Source: Marsupella aquatica (Eukaryota > Marchantiophyta). Taken from it: a DNA stretch of 64,000 nt. Location of the stretch: assembly GCA_973895155.1 (NCBI GenBank), contig OZ316891.1, forward strand, positions 2,914,001-2,978,000. The letters run 5' to 3'. This document shows positions 22,680-34,372 of the stretch, piece after piece. Position numbers and translations under genes: made by a program. The number at the start of each line of letters is the position of its first letter. Positions within the stretch are counted from its first letter, which is position 1. The notes beneath the pieces were generated by a model. That model was given only the letters and a program-made list of their open reading frames with translations. It searched no databases and was not told the origin of the DNA.

Positions 22680-25600
22680 TGTGGTGCGTCCCATGGCTCC
22701 CTAAACCCAAGAAACCCCTCTGCTCAAGCCGATTCCCGCAAGTTTCGCTCTTGGCGAGGCTGATTTCGCGGCTTAGCGACATGGGACGCTGCTAACTTCC
22801 TTCTACTACTATTGCTATTAACATTTTACTCACATATACTGGAAAGATCCTTCATCAGGTCATGAGATATGTAGCTGGCCTATTCTTGGCCTTCCCTTGT
22901 CCTCCTCTCTCGGTTTTCCTTTAGGTATGTTTGGATTCCGCCACCGGAATGATCCCCAACTGGCTTGGGTAAGCCGCTAAGACCTTTCTCAGCTTGACAC
23001 ATCCAACTCTTACTACCTTGCTTACTCCCTTCTTGGTTGATGTGGGCAATCTTCAAACAAGTTAATGCGACACACAAATAGCAAAATGACTCCTTCTGAC
23101 TGAGTTATACCATGCACTTGCCATACAAACAGTACTCATATACAAGATCTGCGAACTAAGCCGTGAGGCTAACTCTATTCATTTCTTAGGTATGAGGAAA
23201 CATGAATATACACAAGGGTCACAGTATAACTAACCGAGAGCTTCTTTAACTACTTGATCCCAGTCCTGTTGGTGCACTAAAAACTTGCTAAGGAAGAAGG
23301 CCTTGAACTCCCCGCTGCCCAGGTACTTATCCTGGTAGTGGATCCGCCTAATTCCTTGCAGCGTAAGCCTAATCTACCTAACTGTAGTCTACCTATGTAC
23401 AGCAAGGCAGGAGCACAAGTGTTGCTCTTACCAGTGGATCCACAATCTCACTAAGCTAAGTGTTAGGGCCGCCCCTTGGTCCTGATCGTCCTTGGAGATT
23501 TGAGCCCGCCCTGCCCACTCACGCCTCCTCCCTCCACGTCTGCCCTCCTTAAAAGGAGCGACCCTCCTCCACCGTCATGGCAGCGGTGTCTGGTCCTCAA
23601 TGGACGCCCCCAACACTTCCTCCGCAGCCACTACTGTAGGTCCATCCTCTGACAGATTACCTGCTCCTGACCGAGTCAACTCTCCATCGGCCTGACTGGG
23701 TCCATCCTCGGCTTCGGCCACGGCCTCCTCGGCATGTTCTAGTGATGGATCCGGTACCCCGACTTCATCACCGAGTATCCTGGCCCCGACTTCATCATCC
23801 TTGCCTTCTAGGGCAGTGGGATCCTCTACCGTGACCCTGCCTGAGGTTGGTGTTGGGTTTACCTCCTTGGTCGCGATGACTTGAGGAGCCGTATTACTCC
23901 TTGACCCAAAAGGTTTCCGCTTCTTCTTCTTTGGTTTGGCAGCTGGCCCCTTCCCCTTGCCACTTACCTCCGGCACCGGTGCGAGTGTCTTGGCTTGTCC
24001 TTCGGCCAGTACTACACCAGGTAACTTGGTTGCCCCAATTGGAGTTGGTCCTGAGGAAGCCAAGCACTTAAATACTGCGGCCTGTTTCTTCAGCCGCTCC
24101 GTTTGGTTGTCGGCTTGCCGTTGTAAGTTTTCTATCTTCCGCGTGCTTTCCTCCAACTCCTCCTGCAATTCATCCAAGTCCTTGCGCGCCTCCTCCCGCT
24201 CCTTCTGGGCTTCCTCCAATTCCTTCTTTAAGGTCGCCCTCTCCTCCTGGGTTGCTCTCAGCTCCTTGTCGAGCTCCGTAACAACCCCAGACTCCATTTT
24301 ATTCATCTTGGCATAAGTCTGGTCGAGCTGGTTGTCTTTCTCACGGAGGTCGGCCTTGAAGCTGGCCGTCATGGATGTGAGCTCCTACCGCAGCACGATA
24401 ATCGCCTGATAGAATTTCCCTAACTCGGTCTCCTTCTGCTCAAGGGCTCCGCGAATATCCTTGAGTTCCCCCTTCGGCGCCCTTTCCCTTCTCTGAGTTT
24501 CTGCCATGGCCCGATTGTTGGCTGCTATGTGGGCCTCCTCTACGTCTCTCAGCTCTTGCTTCCACTTCTCCTTCTCCTTGATCAAATTGGCCAGATCACA
24601 TTGGGTCCGAGTCAGTTTATCCTTGATAATCTGATTATCAGACTGCGCGATATCCAATTGCCCCTGCATGATGTTGAGCTCATGTCGCTTAATCCGCATC
24701 TCATCTTGGGCTTTCTTGGACGCCTTCAGGTCTTCTACCTCGGCTTCTCTTGCCCTAAGCCAACGGATGACCTCGTCCTTCTTGCTTCTTTCCAAAGCCA
24801 CCGCTTCTTCTAATCGGTGCTTCTCCAATATTTTCCTCTGGAAAAAAGGTCCCTGCTCCAACTCCTCCCCAAGGATGTCGAGCGCAAGTTCCCCACACAT
24901 CTCCCCGTACTCCATGGCTCGTTCTTTAGCATAGGCGGAGTGAGCAGAAGTCATCGACATCATCCACAACGGCCTTTGTTCCCAGGCAGCCTTGCGAATT
25001 TCTTCTATCGTGGCTGGCGGGTTGCTTTGTTTTTCTGCAAGCCGCCGGATGTCCTCTGGCCATTCTCCTCCTGGTAAATCCTTCTCCCTTGCCAGGGCTC
25101 CCTCCTCTTCCTCCCTGCGTCGTTCCTGAAACTCCTATGCCGTCTGTTTTATGCCGTCAAAACTCGGGGGAGTGACATCTGGTGGGGGAGATTCGGGGTT
25201 GCTCTGCTGGGTCGGGTCCCCTCAAACTACTCTTGGAATAGTGGGGATGAACCTGCCACACGTCCTTATTCCTGGAACATGATGGTCCGACCCGTAGCCG
25301 GAGTCATCATTGTCGTAGCCTTCTACCGCCTCCTCCTCGGCTTGGACTACCGGCTCTCCCTGCTGCTGTCCTGGTCCTACCGTGAACGCAACCCCAGAAA
25401 TCATGGGTCTTGGTTCCTCTGGCTTCCAGGTTGATCTCATCTTCTCCCTGTCATGACCAGGGGCCTCAGGCTGCTTCTCCTCGGCTTCGGGACTTGAAGC
25501 TCCTACATACATTTGGACTCCCGGCTTGTGTTCCGGCCCCCTTCTCTCCTTGGCCCCGGTAAAGGGGTTTTCCCTGGTAAGTTGGCTAAGGCCGACTTTG

Positions 25601-27346
25601 GAAGCAGTATTCTGTACTAGCCCCGTTGCCGCTGCCGTTCTCCTTTCCTTCTCCAGCAATTTTAGCAGATTTTGCATGCCTGGTTGTTGCATCGGCAAGT
25701 CCTCCTTCCTCAACCTAAACACCTGCTCGATTGTAGGACTGTCGGGCTGGGTCGGTTTCTCTGTTGTCGGCCTCGGTTCCGGAACCTCCTCTGGTGCTCT
25801 TGCCTGCAGGGGCAGTACCGGGGCGAATATCTGGCTTCGGGCATATCGGCACAACAACGGCATGTGATAACCAAGCCGGGACACGCTTCCCATGCCGATC
25901 ACCAGCTGTTCCTCCTTCAAGATCTTCTTTAGTTGGGTTAGGAGGTACCCTTTGTAGTCTCGGCTTGGGTCTGGCCTCTCCGCCAGATAGACCTGTGCCT
26001 TGCCAATCTCTGCCCTCGGCAAGTTACAATGCATGGTCACCTGCAAGAAATTGATCATTTCTCCTATGTGCGGGTCGGTACAGGTGTTTCGGAAGAAGCC
26101 ATTCTTTGTTGATGGCCCTGGAAACGACCGGAACTCCTTGTCTGGCAAGGTCTTCCTGGTATCTACTTTGGTCTTATTGCCCATCGGCAAGCCAAACACT
26201 TTGGCAATCACCCGGGGAGTGAGATAGAAATCCTTCCCATACACCCTTGTGGAATTGGTCTCGGGCTCCCATGATCCCATGAATTCGAGTAAGTCTGAAT
26301 CCGGCACCTCCAACTTCAGCCATGGTAACTTTACGAATGCTTCCAAGCCGGATCCGGCCATGAAGCCCTGGTATTTCCGAGTCTGCATAGCCGTAAAGCA
26401 TGCATCCTCTTCCCGCGCTAAGTGTAATTTCACCTCCTCGGGGAGGGTCGCCGCCCAGCCTTTCCAGGTGTCATCTCTTGTTGGAACGACATTGATGGGG
26501 TCAACCTCCTCCTCTTTGGCTTCCGCCTGCCTCCTCCTTCCTTGCTCTGTTGGTTTCCTAGGTGCCACCGACCTCGTTCTTTTTGCAGGGGTGGCTTCTT
26601 CATTGTTGTTCCCTTTCCTCTTCATAGCGGCTGCCGTGGATGTTTCTCCTAGCACCCCTCGTCCACCCCTCCGTGCTACCCTTCAACTCCCACTGTATGT
26701 CGTTGCAGCGATTGATGGCCTCCCGGATGCCGACTATCCTGTTCTCACAAAACAGAAGATCATCGAGTTTGTCGGCAGTAGGCGTCCACAAGAATTCAGC
26801 CGTAATGAGTTTTCCTCCTAAGAAAGCAGACTTCTGCAGCTCCCACAGCCGAGCGAGCTCCTGCTGTTCTCAAGCCGCTCTCTCTGATTCTTCGTCCTAG
26901 TAGGTCCCAATGTACTCAGTTGCCCGTTCTAATAGGCATCCCCAAAAATGAGCAGCTTGCTTGACGTTGCTCATACCCCTCTTGAGTTGATCGTCGGTAT
27001 CTGCTTCCACCCCGAGTGCTTGCCTGAGCAGCGGGCAGCAGTTGGCCTCCCGTAGTCGTCTGCTTGGCTTGTGTTTGCAAATGAGCCGCCAGTCCTTGTG
27101 CTCGGTCCTTACCCCCCCCCCTCTTGGCTGGTCCTCCTTCCCGTTAGTAGCCGCCAGTACCTAGCGCACCTTAACCCTAATCGTGTTTCCCCCGACGTCC
27201 TTACTTTTGGCCCTTGGCTCGGGTTCCATAGTCACCCTTAATTGTTTATATTTCCCTATTTTTGTTACTATACTAAGGTGTTTCCTAAGGTACACTCCTG
27301 ATTTTACTAATTAAACTGGCCTAATGATTCCTGGCTAGGCATCACA
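22680..27346 (-). repeat. 5' LTR of the gypsy element (complete, 4,667 bp)
   Basis: In plus orientation it starts TGTGGTGCGTCCC at 22680, directly beside the primer site, and ends GGCTAGGCATCACA at 27346. The same terminus GGCTAGGCATCACA ends the other LTR at 16439, directly beside the purine tract, so both edges are fixed by element structure. Between 23575 and about 27235 it carries a long minus-strand reading frame. Only the U5-side 0.9 kb (22680-23574) and about 110 bp at the U3 edge look non-coding. A poly-C run lies at 27112-27121. Confidence 0.88.
23575..26655 (-). pseudogene. LTR-encoded protein: plant-transposon-like domain plus long coiled coil
   Basis: Three ORFs of 477 codons (26655-25222), 194 codons (24969-24385) and 265 codons (24372-23575) lie in exactly the same phase, separated by only a few stops, so one frame of about 1,027 codons once ran across the LTR. 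The first part starts with a basic patch (KRKGNNNEEATPAKRTRS), then a folded region with YGKDFYLTPRVIAKVFGLPMG and GYLLTQLKKILKEEQLVIG. This recalls the plant-mobile-domain or putative-plant-transposon families; I cannot decide between them. The second and third parts are a coiled coil of more than 250 residues (E/K/R/Q rich), and the tail is acidic. A frameshifted N-terminal extension lies at 26656-27235. There is no retroviral gag, pol or env motif. Function is unknown; the protein would be made from a transcript that starts in the LTR. Confidence 0.65.
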
Positions 27347-28170
27347 ACGCGTTTCTGGATTTTCAGAAAGGTCGAAGGGTGCCGTGGAGGGCCCACGTCG
27401 CGCATCCTGCATCAAAAATCTGTTGGGTTTGGGATCAATCCGTCTGTTTCTGCTTGGTTCTCCGCGAGTGCCTAATCTTCTCTTCTATTTGCTGCCTCAC
27501 TATAGCTGCGTCCCCACCCTCTACCTCCCGTCGTACCTGAGATTCGGCCAGCGCTATGTCCAGTGTTAGCGGCAGAAAATCTTCCAGCCGGGTTCGTAGA
27601 ACTCATCGTGCGTATACCTAACGTTTCCTTTAGTTCGACTAGAGTATCTGAGTACCGCCGTGTCTATACAATAGTAATGCCAAGGAGAGCTTCTTTCTGG
27701 ACACAGGTGAGACCAGGTGTTAGATCCCCCACTTCTCCAAATCGAAGAACGAGGTACAAGCTCCACCGACGAGGACCAACCACCGAGTATCTAGTTCCCC
27801 AATCTCCACCGATTAGCCCCGATCCTCGAGCAGTGGAGCACAAGAGATGTCCCCGGATGTCCCCTTCTCCCTTGGCTTCGGTCATGAGTTCGTGTTCAGC
27901 CTGGATACCAAATCATTCAGGCAAAGGCTCTCGAATCGGCATCCGATTACCTCTTCTCGATGTAGAAATGAAATCCAAATCTTTAGTGCAAATCCAGCCA
28001 TATACATTCGAGATCCAAAGCTTGCATCCTCGAGCTCGCTCCGCTCATGCTCCGCTCTCTCAGCTCCCTCCAACTCCGTGAGACTCACTTATTATACTCT
28101 AGTATTTCATAATGAAATGATGAAGTTAGAAAAACTCTAAAATATTGCCTAATAAACCAAAATGTCCATG
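27347..28170. other. GC-richer patch, no gene I can support
   Basis: Right of the gypsy LTR the base composition is higher in G+C with many CpG than in the following AT-rich spacer. Overlapping ORFs exist on both strands (172 codons plus, 27563-28081; 68 codons minus, 28088-27882), but none has a motif or consistent splice sites. It may be the 5' part of an unrecognised gene or a decayed element. Confidence 0.35.
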
Positions 28171-30430
28171 TACCTAAATGTTTGACAAAATGTCTACATA
28201 ACCAATATAACTTAGATGGATGACAATAAATCTCATTGTGTATTTAACACTTGGTCTTTGAAAAACAATCCATTATTATTTTTAATACTAACACAAGCCT
28301 GGTCCATCCTAGCCTAAATTTAGTTTGGACACATAAAACATTTAGTTTTCATAAAATTATTATCAACTATGTGTAGCAATTAGTATAGTTGGGAGTTCAT
28401 GATCATCAAGCTTCCACCGTGATCATTAATAACTTACTATCTATCTACTTCTATAATATGCAATCCCATCAAAAATTGAAAATGAAGAAAATCAACCTGA
28501 GCCATCAGATTTTTAAGAAGTTTTTGTGTATTCTTGGATTGATTGACCAAGAGCGTCAAATGATATACTTCTCTTTATAGTAGAACACAGAGTACATGAG
28601 ATGATTCTTATGTGTCATTCTTATGTGACACCATCTAGAATGTGACTTTACCACAACTTTTTTCTAGGGCTTGGATGTTACATACTATGAATGAATGGGC
28701 AAATAAATTTGATTAAAACCTTGATGAGTGAATTATTTGTGTATTTCTCTTGCAAACTAGGATAACAAAATCCATGATGAGTCAAATACTTCTATACTAT
28801 AGAATTACCCTGGGGGTCTCAATATATGGGGACCTCCCGTAATCACTAAAATCTATCTATCCACCACTCTTAACATTACAGCTGATTATGGGTCTAGTTA
28901 GAGACTGTTGTAATTCTAAATTTTTTGTGAAAAATACACATCATCCCAAAAATTCTAAACCATTGGATCAGTATAATTGGACCATCTAGATTCATTTCAT
29001 GTGTGAACATGGTGTGAACACTAGTGTGGAACAAAAGTAAAAATTGACTCTCAGTTATTGTGGATGTTTCTAATTGGAGCATCTAGATTTCTTGCATGTG
29101 TGAATAGTTGTATGCATAATCATGTGGGGACAAAAACGATAACTGGTGTCAGATTCCATTCGAATGTCATACCAAAATAGATGCATGTCGATTTCTCATC
29201 ATTCCTCTCAACCATGCCATGCCAAAATTTTTATATCCAATTAACTTACCCCCAATTCCATGCCTCCACATCTATTTTCCATCAACTAATCATCAAACAC
29301 TATAAGACACTATCCATCCAAAAAGTATTGTAGTCTTTTACAATATACTGAGAAAAAATTGAGAATCAATCAGACCTGCTTTTTAATCAAAACTTGAATT
29401 TTTTTGGTACCATCAGATCCACCTAGACACTCCTCCCACCTCAAATGTCTGTCCAATGCCTGCCCACATCTGCCCAAAATGGAAATTAAATAATTTTTGG
29501 AGACTATGAATATATAAACTTTTATTAAAATATGTATTCAAAGTAACTTAAAAAGTAATATAATTAAAATACACTCCCCCATATTGTGCAATCATGCTTG
29601 AACACCCATCACGCGTGCCCATGCACTAACCTTCGCCCTCCCCAACAACAACATTTTCACAACAACAACCTTGGGGGACTCACGCCAAAGGGGGTCTCAC
29701 ATCACATGCAAAGTTTTGGAGGAATAATACCCTAAAATATAAGTAAAAAATATTTATCACATTTTTGCAACCCTGACCTTTTAGTATAAACTTGGAATGT
29801 TCCCAATTCAGTTTTTTATTTTTATTTTTTTAAGGCAAAATCTATGAAACCCCACAAAAAAGAACAGGCAGTCACAACATTTGAACCCAAGACTTATCAG
29901 TCTTTACTCAAGTGAGCTAAAACACAACCATGCTTCCCTGGGCCCAAAAACCATTATTTTAACTCTTATAAATTTCAAAACTTGATTGAAACACCTCTAA
30001 TTCTCTTCCACAATAATTTATAAGTCTTTCACTAAACCCAATAAAAAATCATATACTTATTCATGCATTATGGGTTAAAAGAAATAAGTGAGGACCTTGG
30101 GACAACAACAACAATGACCAAAATGATCACATTAATTTTTCAATACCAACAACCCAACCAAAATGAGGAAACTTTTGCCCATGAAGTATAGCAAACTGTC
30201 CCGTGCTTTTTACTCTATCGCTCTATCATGGTCGTCTTCCAAAATTTGGCGTCTTACGTACCAATGAAAGACAGTGAAGAAAAACATGGAAGGAGAGACC
30301 TTGCAAGTAACAACTTATTGGATGCCGTGCAAATCTTTAGAACTTTTCTTATGAGTACTCTCAAACCCTCCAACCAAGCAAAACTTGCTATGATTCCCCG
30401 CCAACCGAGCAAAAGCACTGAAGCTGACTA
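28171..30430. other. AT-rich spacer with small repeats
   Basis: No gene is seen. It holds a direct duplication at 28974-29053 and 29072-29151 (each with CATCTAGATT and ATGTGTGAA), an imperfect hairpin at 28812-28838, a segment similar to the MADS gene 3' end (about 28839-28888) and a SINE-like piece. Confidence 0.5.
29814..29940 (-). repeat. SINE-like, tRNA-derived fragment
   Basis: On the minus strand, TTAGCTCACTTGAGTAA resembles a tRNA A box region, and GGGTTCAAATG about 30 bases later resembles a B box (GGTTCRANNCC). The copy ends in an A-rich tail (29814-29833, T-rich on plus). A SINE remnant is the best reading; no target duplication was established. Confidence 0.4.
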
Positions 30431-30439
30431 AGCCAGCTT

Positions 30440-31445
30440 CATCATTTAGATGATTTTTGTGCTTTCTAAATTCATTTCTATTGCAATGGATACAAATAGC
30501 TGCAAGTTTATCACTTTCAGAATAGACACGATGGTCTATTTTGGTGGAATCTTAGTACCAATGAAGGCCAAAGTTGAGAATTAAACATATGCAGAGTCAG
30601 TCAATGATTAGTTTTCCACATACGATACACATTGGGACATGAATGCCTTCTAAGCCAATTTACTTAAGCCAACTTTAAGCCAATTTGACCTAGGAAAATT
30701 AGACCTGAGCTTACCTCACCTAAGCCAATCTGACCAGGGAAAACCTTGGCTAAGCCAAGTTGGCCTTTGCCAACCTAATTATCTAAGCCAACTTCAAAAT
30801 TTAGATCCAACTTTGCGGATTTTTAATTTCATTTCTATTGGATAAAAAAGGTGTGAGTTTATTGCCTGATAGTGTAGACATAGTCGTATATTCTGGTAAA
30901 AGATCAGTATCACAGCTTGAAGTTGAAAAATAAAAATGTACAAAGATATATAGAATAGACTCAGAAATAGACGAAGCTAACCAGTGATCAGTTTGCCGCA
31001 CTACACAAATGTCTTCTATATAATGTGACACCTAAGATGATTTCACCTAAGCTGATTTACCTAAGTTGACCTTAAGTAAGTCAACCTCACCTAAGCAAAT
31101 ATGACCTCTGCCAACCTCACCTAAGCCAAATTGACATTGGCTCATGTTATCTAAGCTGAATTCAAAATTTAGACCATGGTCGTGTATTTTTACTTTAGTT
31201 CCAACTTGATGTAAACCCTAAAAATTTCTGAGCTCACAGAATAGACATGGTGGCTATATATTCTGGTAAAATTAATCTTAGTACCAATGGCACTCGGGGT
31301 CAAGAATTAAAAATAAGCAAAGATCCCCAACATTTATCTGGTTAGTTTGTCCACAAAAGACATAATCAAATGCCTTCTAAACTGATTTTACCTAGGCAGA
31401 TCTGACCTGAGCCAAGCTCACCTAACATGATCTGACCTAGGAAGT
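30440..31445. repeat. three diverged tandem units (about 265-375 bp) with nested CCTAAGCCAA-type motif
   Basis: Units begin near 30440, 30815 and 31180. Each has an ATTTCATTTCTATTG-like or equivalent start, AATAGACA(C/T)G(A/G)TGG or similar, TTAGTACCAATG (first and third) and a CCTTCTAA block. A run of CCTAAGCCAA/TTTGACCT words closes each unit. Possibly a fourth, weaker copy lies at 30215-30300 (CATGGTCGTCT ... TACCAATGAAAG). Confidence 0.55.
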
Positions 31446-32272
31446 AGGACTTTAAAAAAACATTTTCATTATGGGAGTGTTTGTGCTCTTGTTGTTTGGG
31501 TTTGATTGGTCGTCGCCTTCTTTCCACCCTTTATTCTTAAACAAATGGATTTTCAGGGAAACAAAGAAAAACAATTCAATCAATCTAGGAATTAATGTGG
31601 CCTGGAAGAATTAGTAAAAAAGGAAACTTATTGCTAGTCGTGTTGATATAGATGTATTGAAGAGCCAATGTACAACATACAAAGTATCTTGACTTAGAGA
31701 CATTTCATTCACCCAATTTAGGGTGTGTCCTTGATCAACATAAAAAATTCATTATACATTAACACCATACATTGGTCATAGTTTTGGCAAGTCACAAAGT
31801 CAGCTCCGTGACACAATACTCTTGAGTTCTCCCTCCAACTCTTGACCATTAATATCTAGTGTGAACACAATGGAGTGTTACTCAAAGGTATAGGCCCTCT
31901 CCTCTAGTCCAACCTCAGCAGCACTTAAACATGGTTAAGTTTTGCTCAGACAGTTAACTTATTTAGCTACTTCCTAGAGTTAAGTATCAACAAGTTGTTA
32001 ACCCTTTGTATTTCAACAATGTTATTTCTATTTCAACAATGTTGTAATGGATGGAGCACTTGTAAAAGAACCCTACACTCTAATTCTCCCCTGCCCCCTT
32101 CCCCTAATCATATCAAACAACTTTACTAATTTTTTAGTACCAAACAGATTTTGCCTTTGATTTGGTAGAGGCCATTTGATACAAAAGTGATTGGAAAATT
32201 AAAGGTCAATGTTACTAACAAATCCCAACTAGACCCACATACTGGCTATAGTAATCACTAAAATCTATCACA
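31446..32272. other. spacer 3' of the MADS-box gene
   Basis: No gene is seen. The first 100-200 bp left of the MADS stop codon would contain its 3' untranslated region; I cannot fix the polyadenylation site. Confidence 0.4.
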
Positions 32273-33926
32273 TTACAACTGATTATAAGGTGCCCAGGAA
32301 CTAGAAGCCTGCTGCTGCTGATGCATTGAACTGAAAAATGGGAACTCCGAATTGTCCGGTTTCACTTGATTCGACAGTTGTGTTATTTGCCCTTGGCCAC
32401 CAACTCCGTAAGCAAATTGGCTTGTGTCTTCAATTTTGGTGGCGTAATTAGACCGCAGATCAAGATCATTGCTGTACACAGGTTGCAGCTCAGGCCTCCT
32501 CTGGTAGAAAGAAGAACTTGACGCTTCAAAATCAGATCCTGTCGATTCTCTACAACCACAAACACAACCATACCAAGCATTGTTAGGGCCCCGAACATAT
32601 GTAGCACGAAGAAATGAGGCAAGATCAGCTCAATACACAAATCGCTGCAAAGAACGAATCCCACGAGGTCTATCAAGAGCAAAGTACCTCAACTGAGAAC
32701 TGGACAGCATAGCTGCACCATTGTCGAGTTGCAGTCCTGCCCAAGAGCCATGCATCTGCACGCCTTGGCCAACATCCGAACTGCTAGCGACATTCGACCC
32801 ATCATTCAAGCTGGAGGGCCCTTCTCGCCCCGACATACCAAGCATTTCATAGGCCGAAGTCTGCTGCACTGCGCCCTACAACACCCAAAGTAAGCCAGGA
32901 AATCAGTAACGCCAATTGTAGCACACTTAACGCGTGGTTCAAAGAGCCCAAAGACCTCGACGAACGGAAGTGCAGCGGGACGTACCTGTCTATAAACATT
33001 CATATCATTCGCCCCCAGCTCGCCAATCCGCTTTGTGACCTTTCCCAGGGCTTGTGCCAACTCATCCCTTATCTTTACCAAGTGTTCGAGGGAGGAGTAA
33101 TTGTCAAGTAACTCGTCACCGGCGAATAACCTGCAACTAACCAGCGCCCAGACACTGGGATCAAACTCCATGTTCTTTACCAGAACCCATCTCCATAGAC
33201 TCAACAATTTAAGCGAGAACCTGTAAGTCATCCATTGGCGTCCACTTACCTCGCCTTTTGTTCGTAGAAATTTTTTTCTTGCATGACCTTGTGATAGCTG
33301 GCCTTCAATTCCAGATTCTGCAACAGCAAACCTGGTTCTTTAGTGGGTGAGGACAGCAGAAGGTCAGCCATGGGAAAATGGCACACGCTGTACAGTAGTC
33401 CTCAAGTGAGGAGAAGGTTCCGATCAGAGCAGAATGTGATCCATCAAACCAGCCCTAAAAACCCACACCCGCACAACTCTTACCTGCGACTGAAGGTCTC
33501 CATATCCGATCCTCGCAGGTTCTCCGCCTCGCTCATCGTTAAGCTTTTGCAACACCTTGTTGAGATACTCCACGTTCTCAAACTTCCGTTTGACCCTCTC
33601 ATGCTGTGGCGTCGTCGCGTACCGACCTATGACCTCCTCAATTCTGCGCGACGCATTCCAGATTGCGTGAGACCAAGACCTCGGACGAGAAACAGCCCAG
33701 AACAAGACGATCATCATCGACGGGGGGGACGAGAACCATACCTGTCGTCCTTGGAAAATGCTGTCAGCTTTCCAGACGGCGAGAACATAATCACGACAAT
33801 GTCAATATCGCACAGCACCGAGAGCTCATACGCCTTCTTCATCAACCCATTCCGCCTCTTCGAATAGGTCACCTGCCGGTTCGTGGGATTCTCGATCTTC
33901 TTAATCTCCAGCTTCACTCTTCCCAT
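32273..33926 (-). CDS. MIKC*-type MADS-box transcription factor, 340 residues, six exons
   Basis: Exons: 33926-33742, 33643-33484, 33317-33250, 33130-32986, 32875-32688, 32549-32273. Introns are 98-166 bp with GT-AG ends. Exon lengths sum to 1,023 bp, exactly 341 codons. The MADS domain is residues 1 to about 60 ([18 protein letters not shown], then [20 protein letters not shown]), followed by [20 protein letters not shown]. After the I region, residues about 112-187 form a short coiled-coil K-like segment ([40 protein letters not shown]). The C-terminus is Ser/Gln rich with four glutamines at 326-329 and ends YNQL. The MADS and I region agree with the MIKC* class, which in land plants acts mainly in the gametophyte and pollen as dimers binding MEF2-type CArG boxes. 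An alternative acceptor for exon 4 about 95 bp upstream is also in frame. The protein acts in the nucleus. Confidence 0.9.
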
Positions 33927-34032
33927 GATGACTGCCGCACGAACGAAACGAACGCTAGGCGCTTCGAAGACTGCGACGACTGTAGTCGAGAGAACGCCTT
34001 ACTCCGCCTTCCAAACTATGCTCACTCTCTCT

Positions 34033-34372
34033 TCCCTTCACTGACAGCTCTCGCTCTTCGCCCTCTTCTAATAAATTGCTATTTCTCTTTCTCCTTCACT
34101 GACACCTCTCCTCGTCGCCCTCCTCTAAATTCCTTACTCTCCTTCACTTCGCCCTATTCTAATAAATTGCTCTTTCTCGTTCTCCTTCACTGACAACTCT
34201 CCTCTTCGCCCTCCTCTAAATTCCTCACTCTCCTTCACTGACAGCTCTTCTCCTCACCCTCCTCTAAATTGCTCAACACTCTCTCGCTCTCTCCTTCACT
34301 GACAGCTCTCTTCCTCGCCCTCCTCTAAATTGCTCACTCTCCTTCACTGACAGCTCTCTCCTCTTCGTCGCA
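34033..34372. repeat. pyrimidine-rich minisatellite in the MADS gene 5' leader or promoter
   Basis: Seven units of about 36-60 bp begin TCCTTCACTGACAGCTCTC and end CTCTAAATTGCTCAC or a variant; the third is shortened. Read on the MADS coding strand the array is GA-rich. It begins about 107 bp upstream of the ATG. Confidence 0.8.

Larger units (their letters stand above)
9026..27346 (-). mobile_element. Ty3/gypsy LTR retrotransposon with very long LTRs, decayed
   Basis: On the minus strand the order is 5' LTR (27346-22680), primer site, gag, protease, RT, RNase H, integrase, purine tract, 3' LTR (16439 to about 9026). That order (integrase last) marks the Ty3/gypsy superfamily. No chromodomain follows the integrase, and the C-terminal motif LLYDSRYSRFPGKLYTRW points to a non-chromovirus plant lineage, Athila/Tat-like. 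The intact LTR is 4,667 bp, unusually long, and carries a coding frame. Many stops and frameshifts make the copy non-autonomous. The 3' LTR is truncated at its outer end and hosts a nested insertion. Flank 27347-27351 (ACGCG) would be one target-site copy; its partner is lost with the truncated end. Confidence 0.9.

Noticed and set aside
27563-28081. 172-codon plus-strand ORF in the GC-rich patch
   Set aside because: ORFs are open on both strands through base composition; there is no motif, conserved segment or splice support.
33343-33867. 174-codon plus-strand ORF
   Set aside because: It is antisense to exons and introns of the MADS gene, whose model is exact in phase and motif; the ORF is its shadow.
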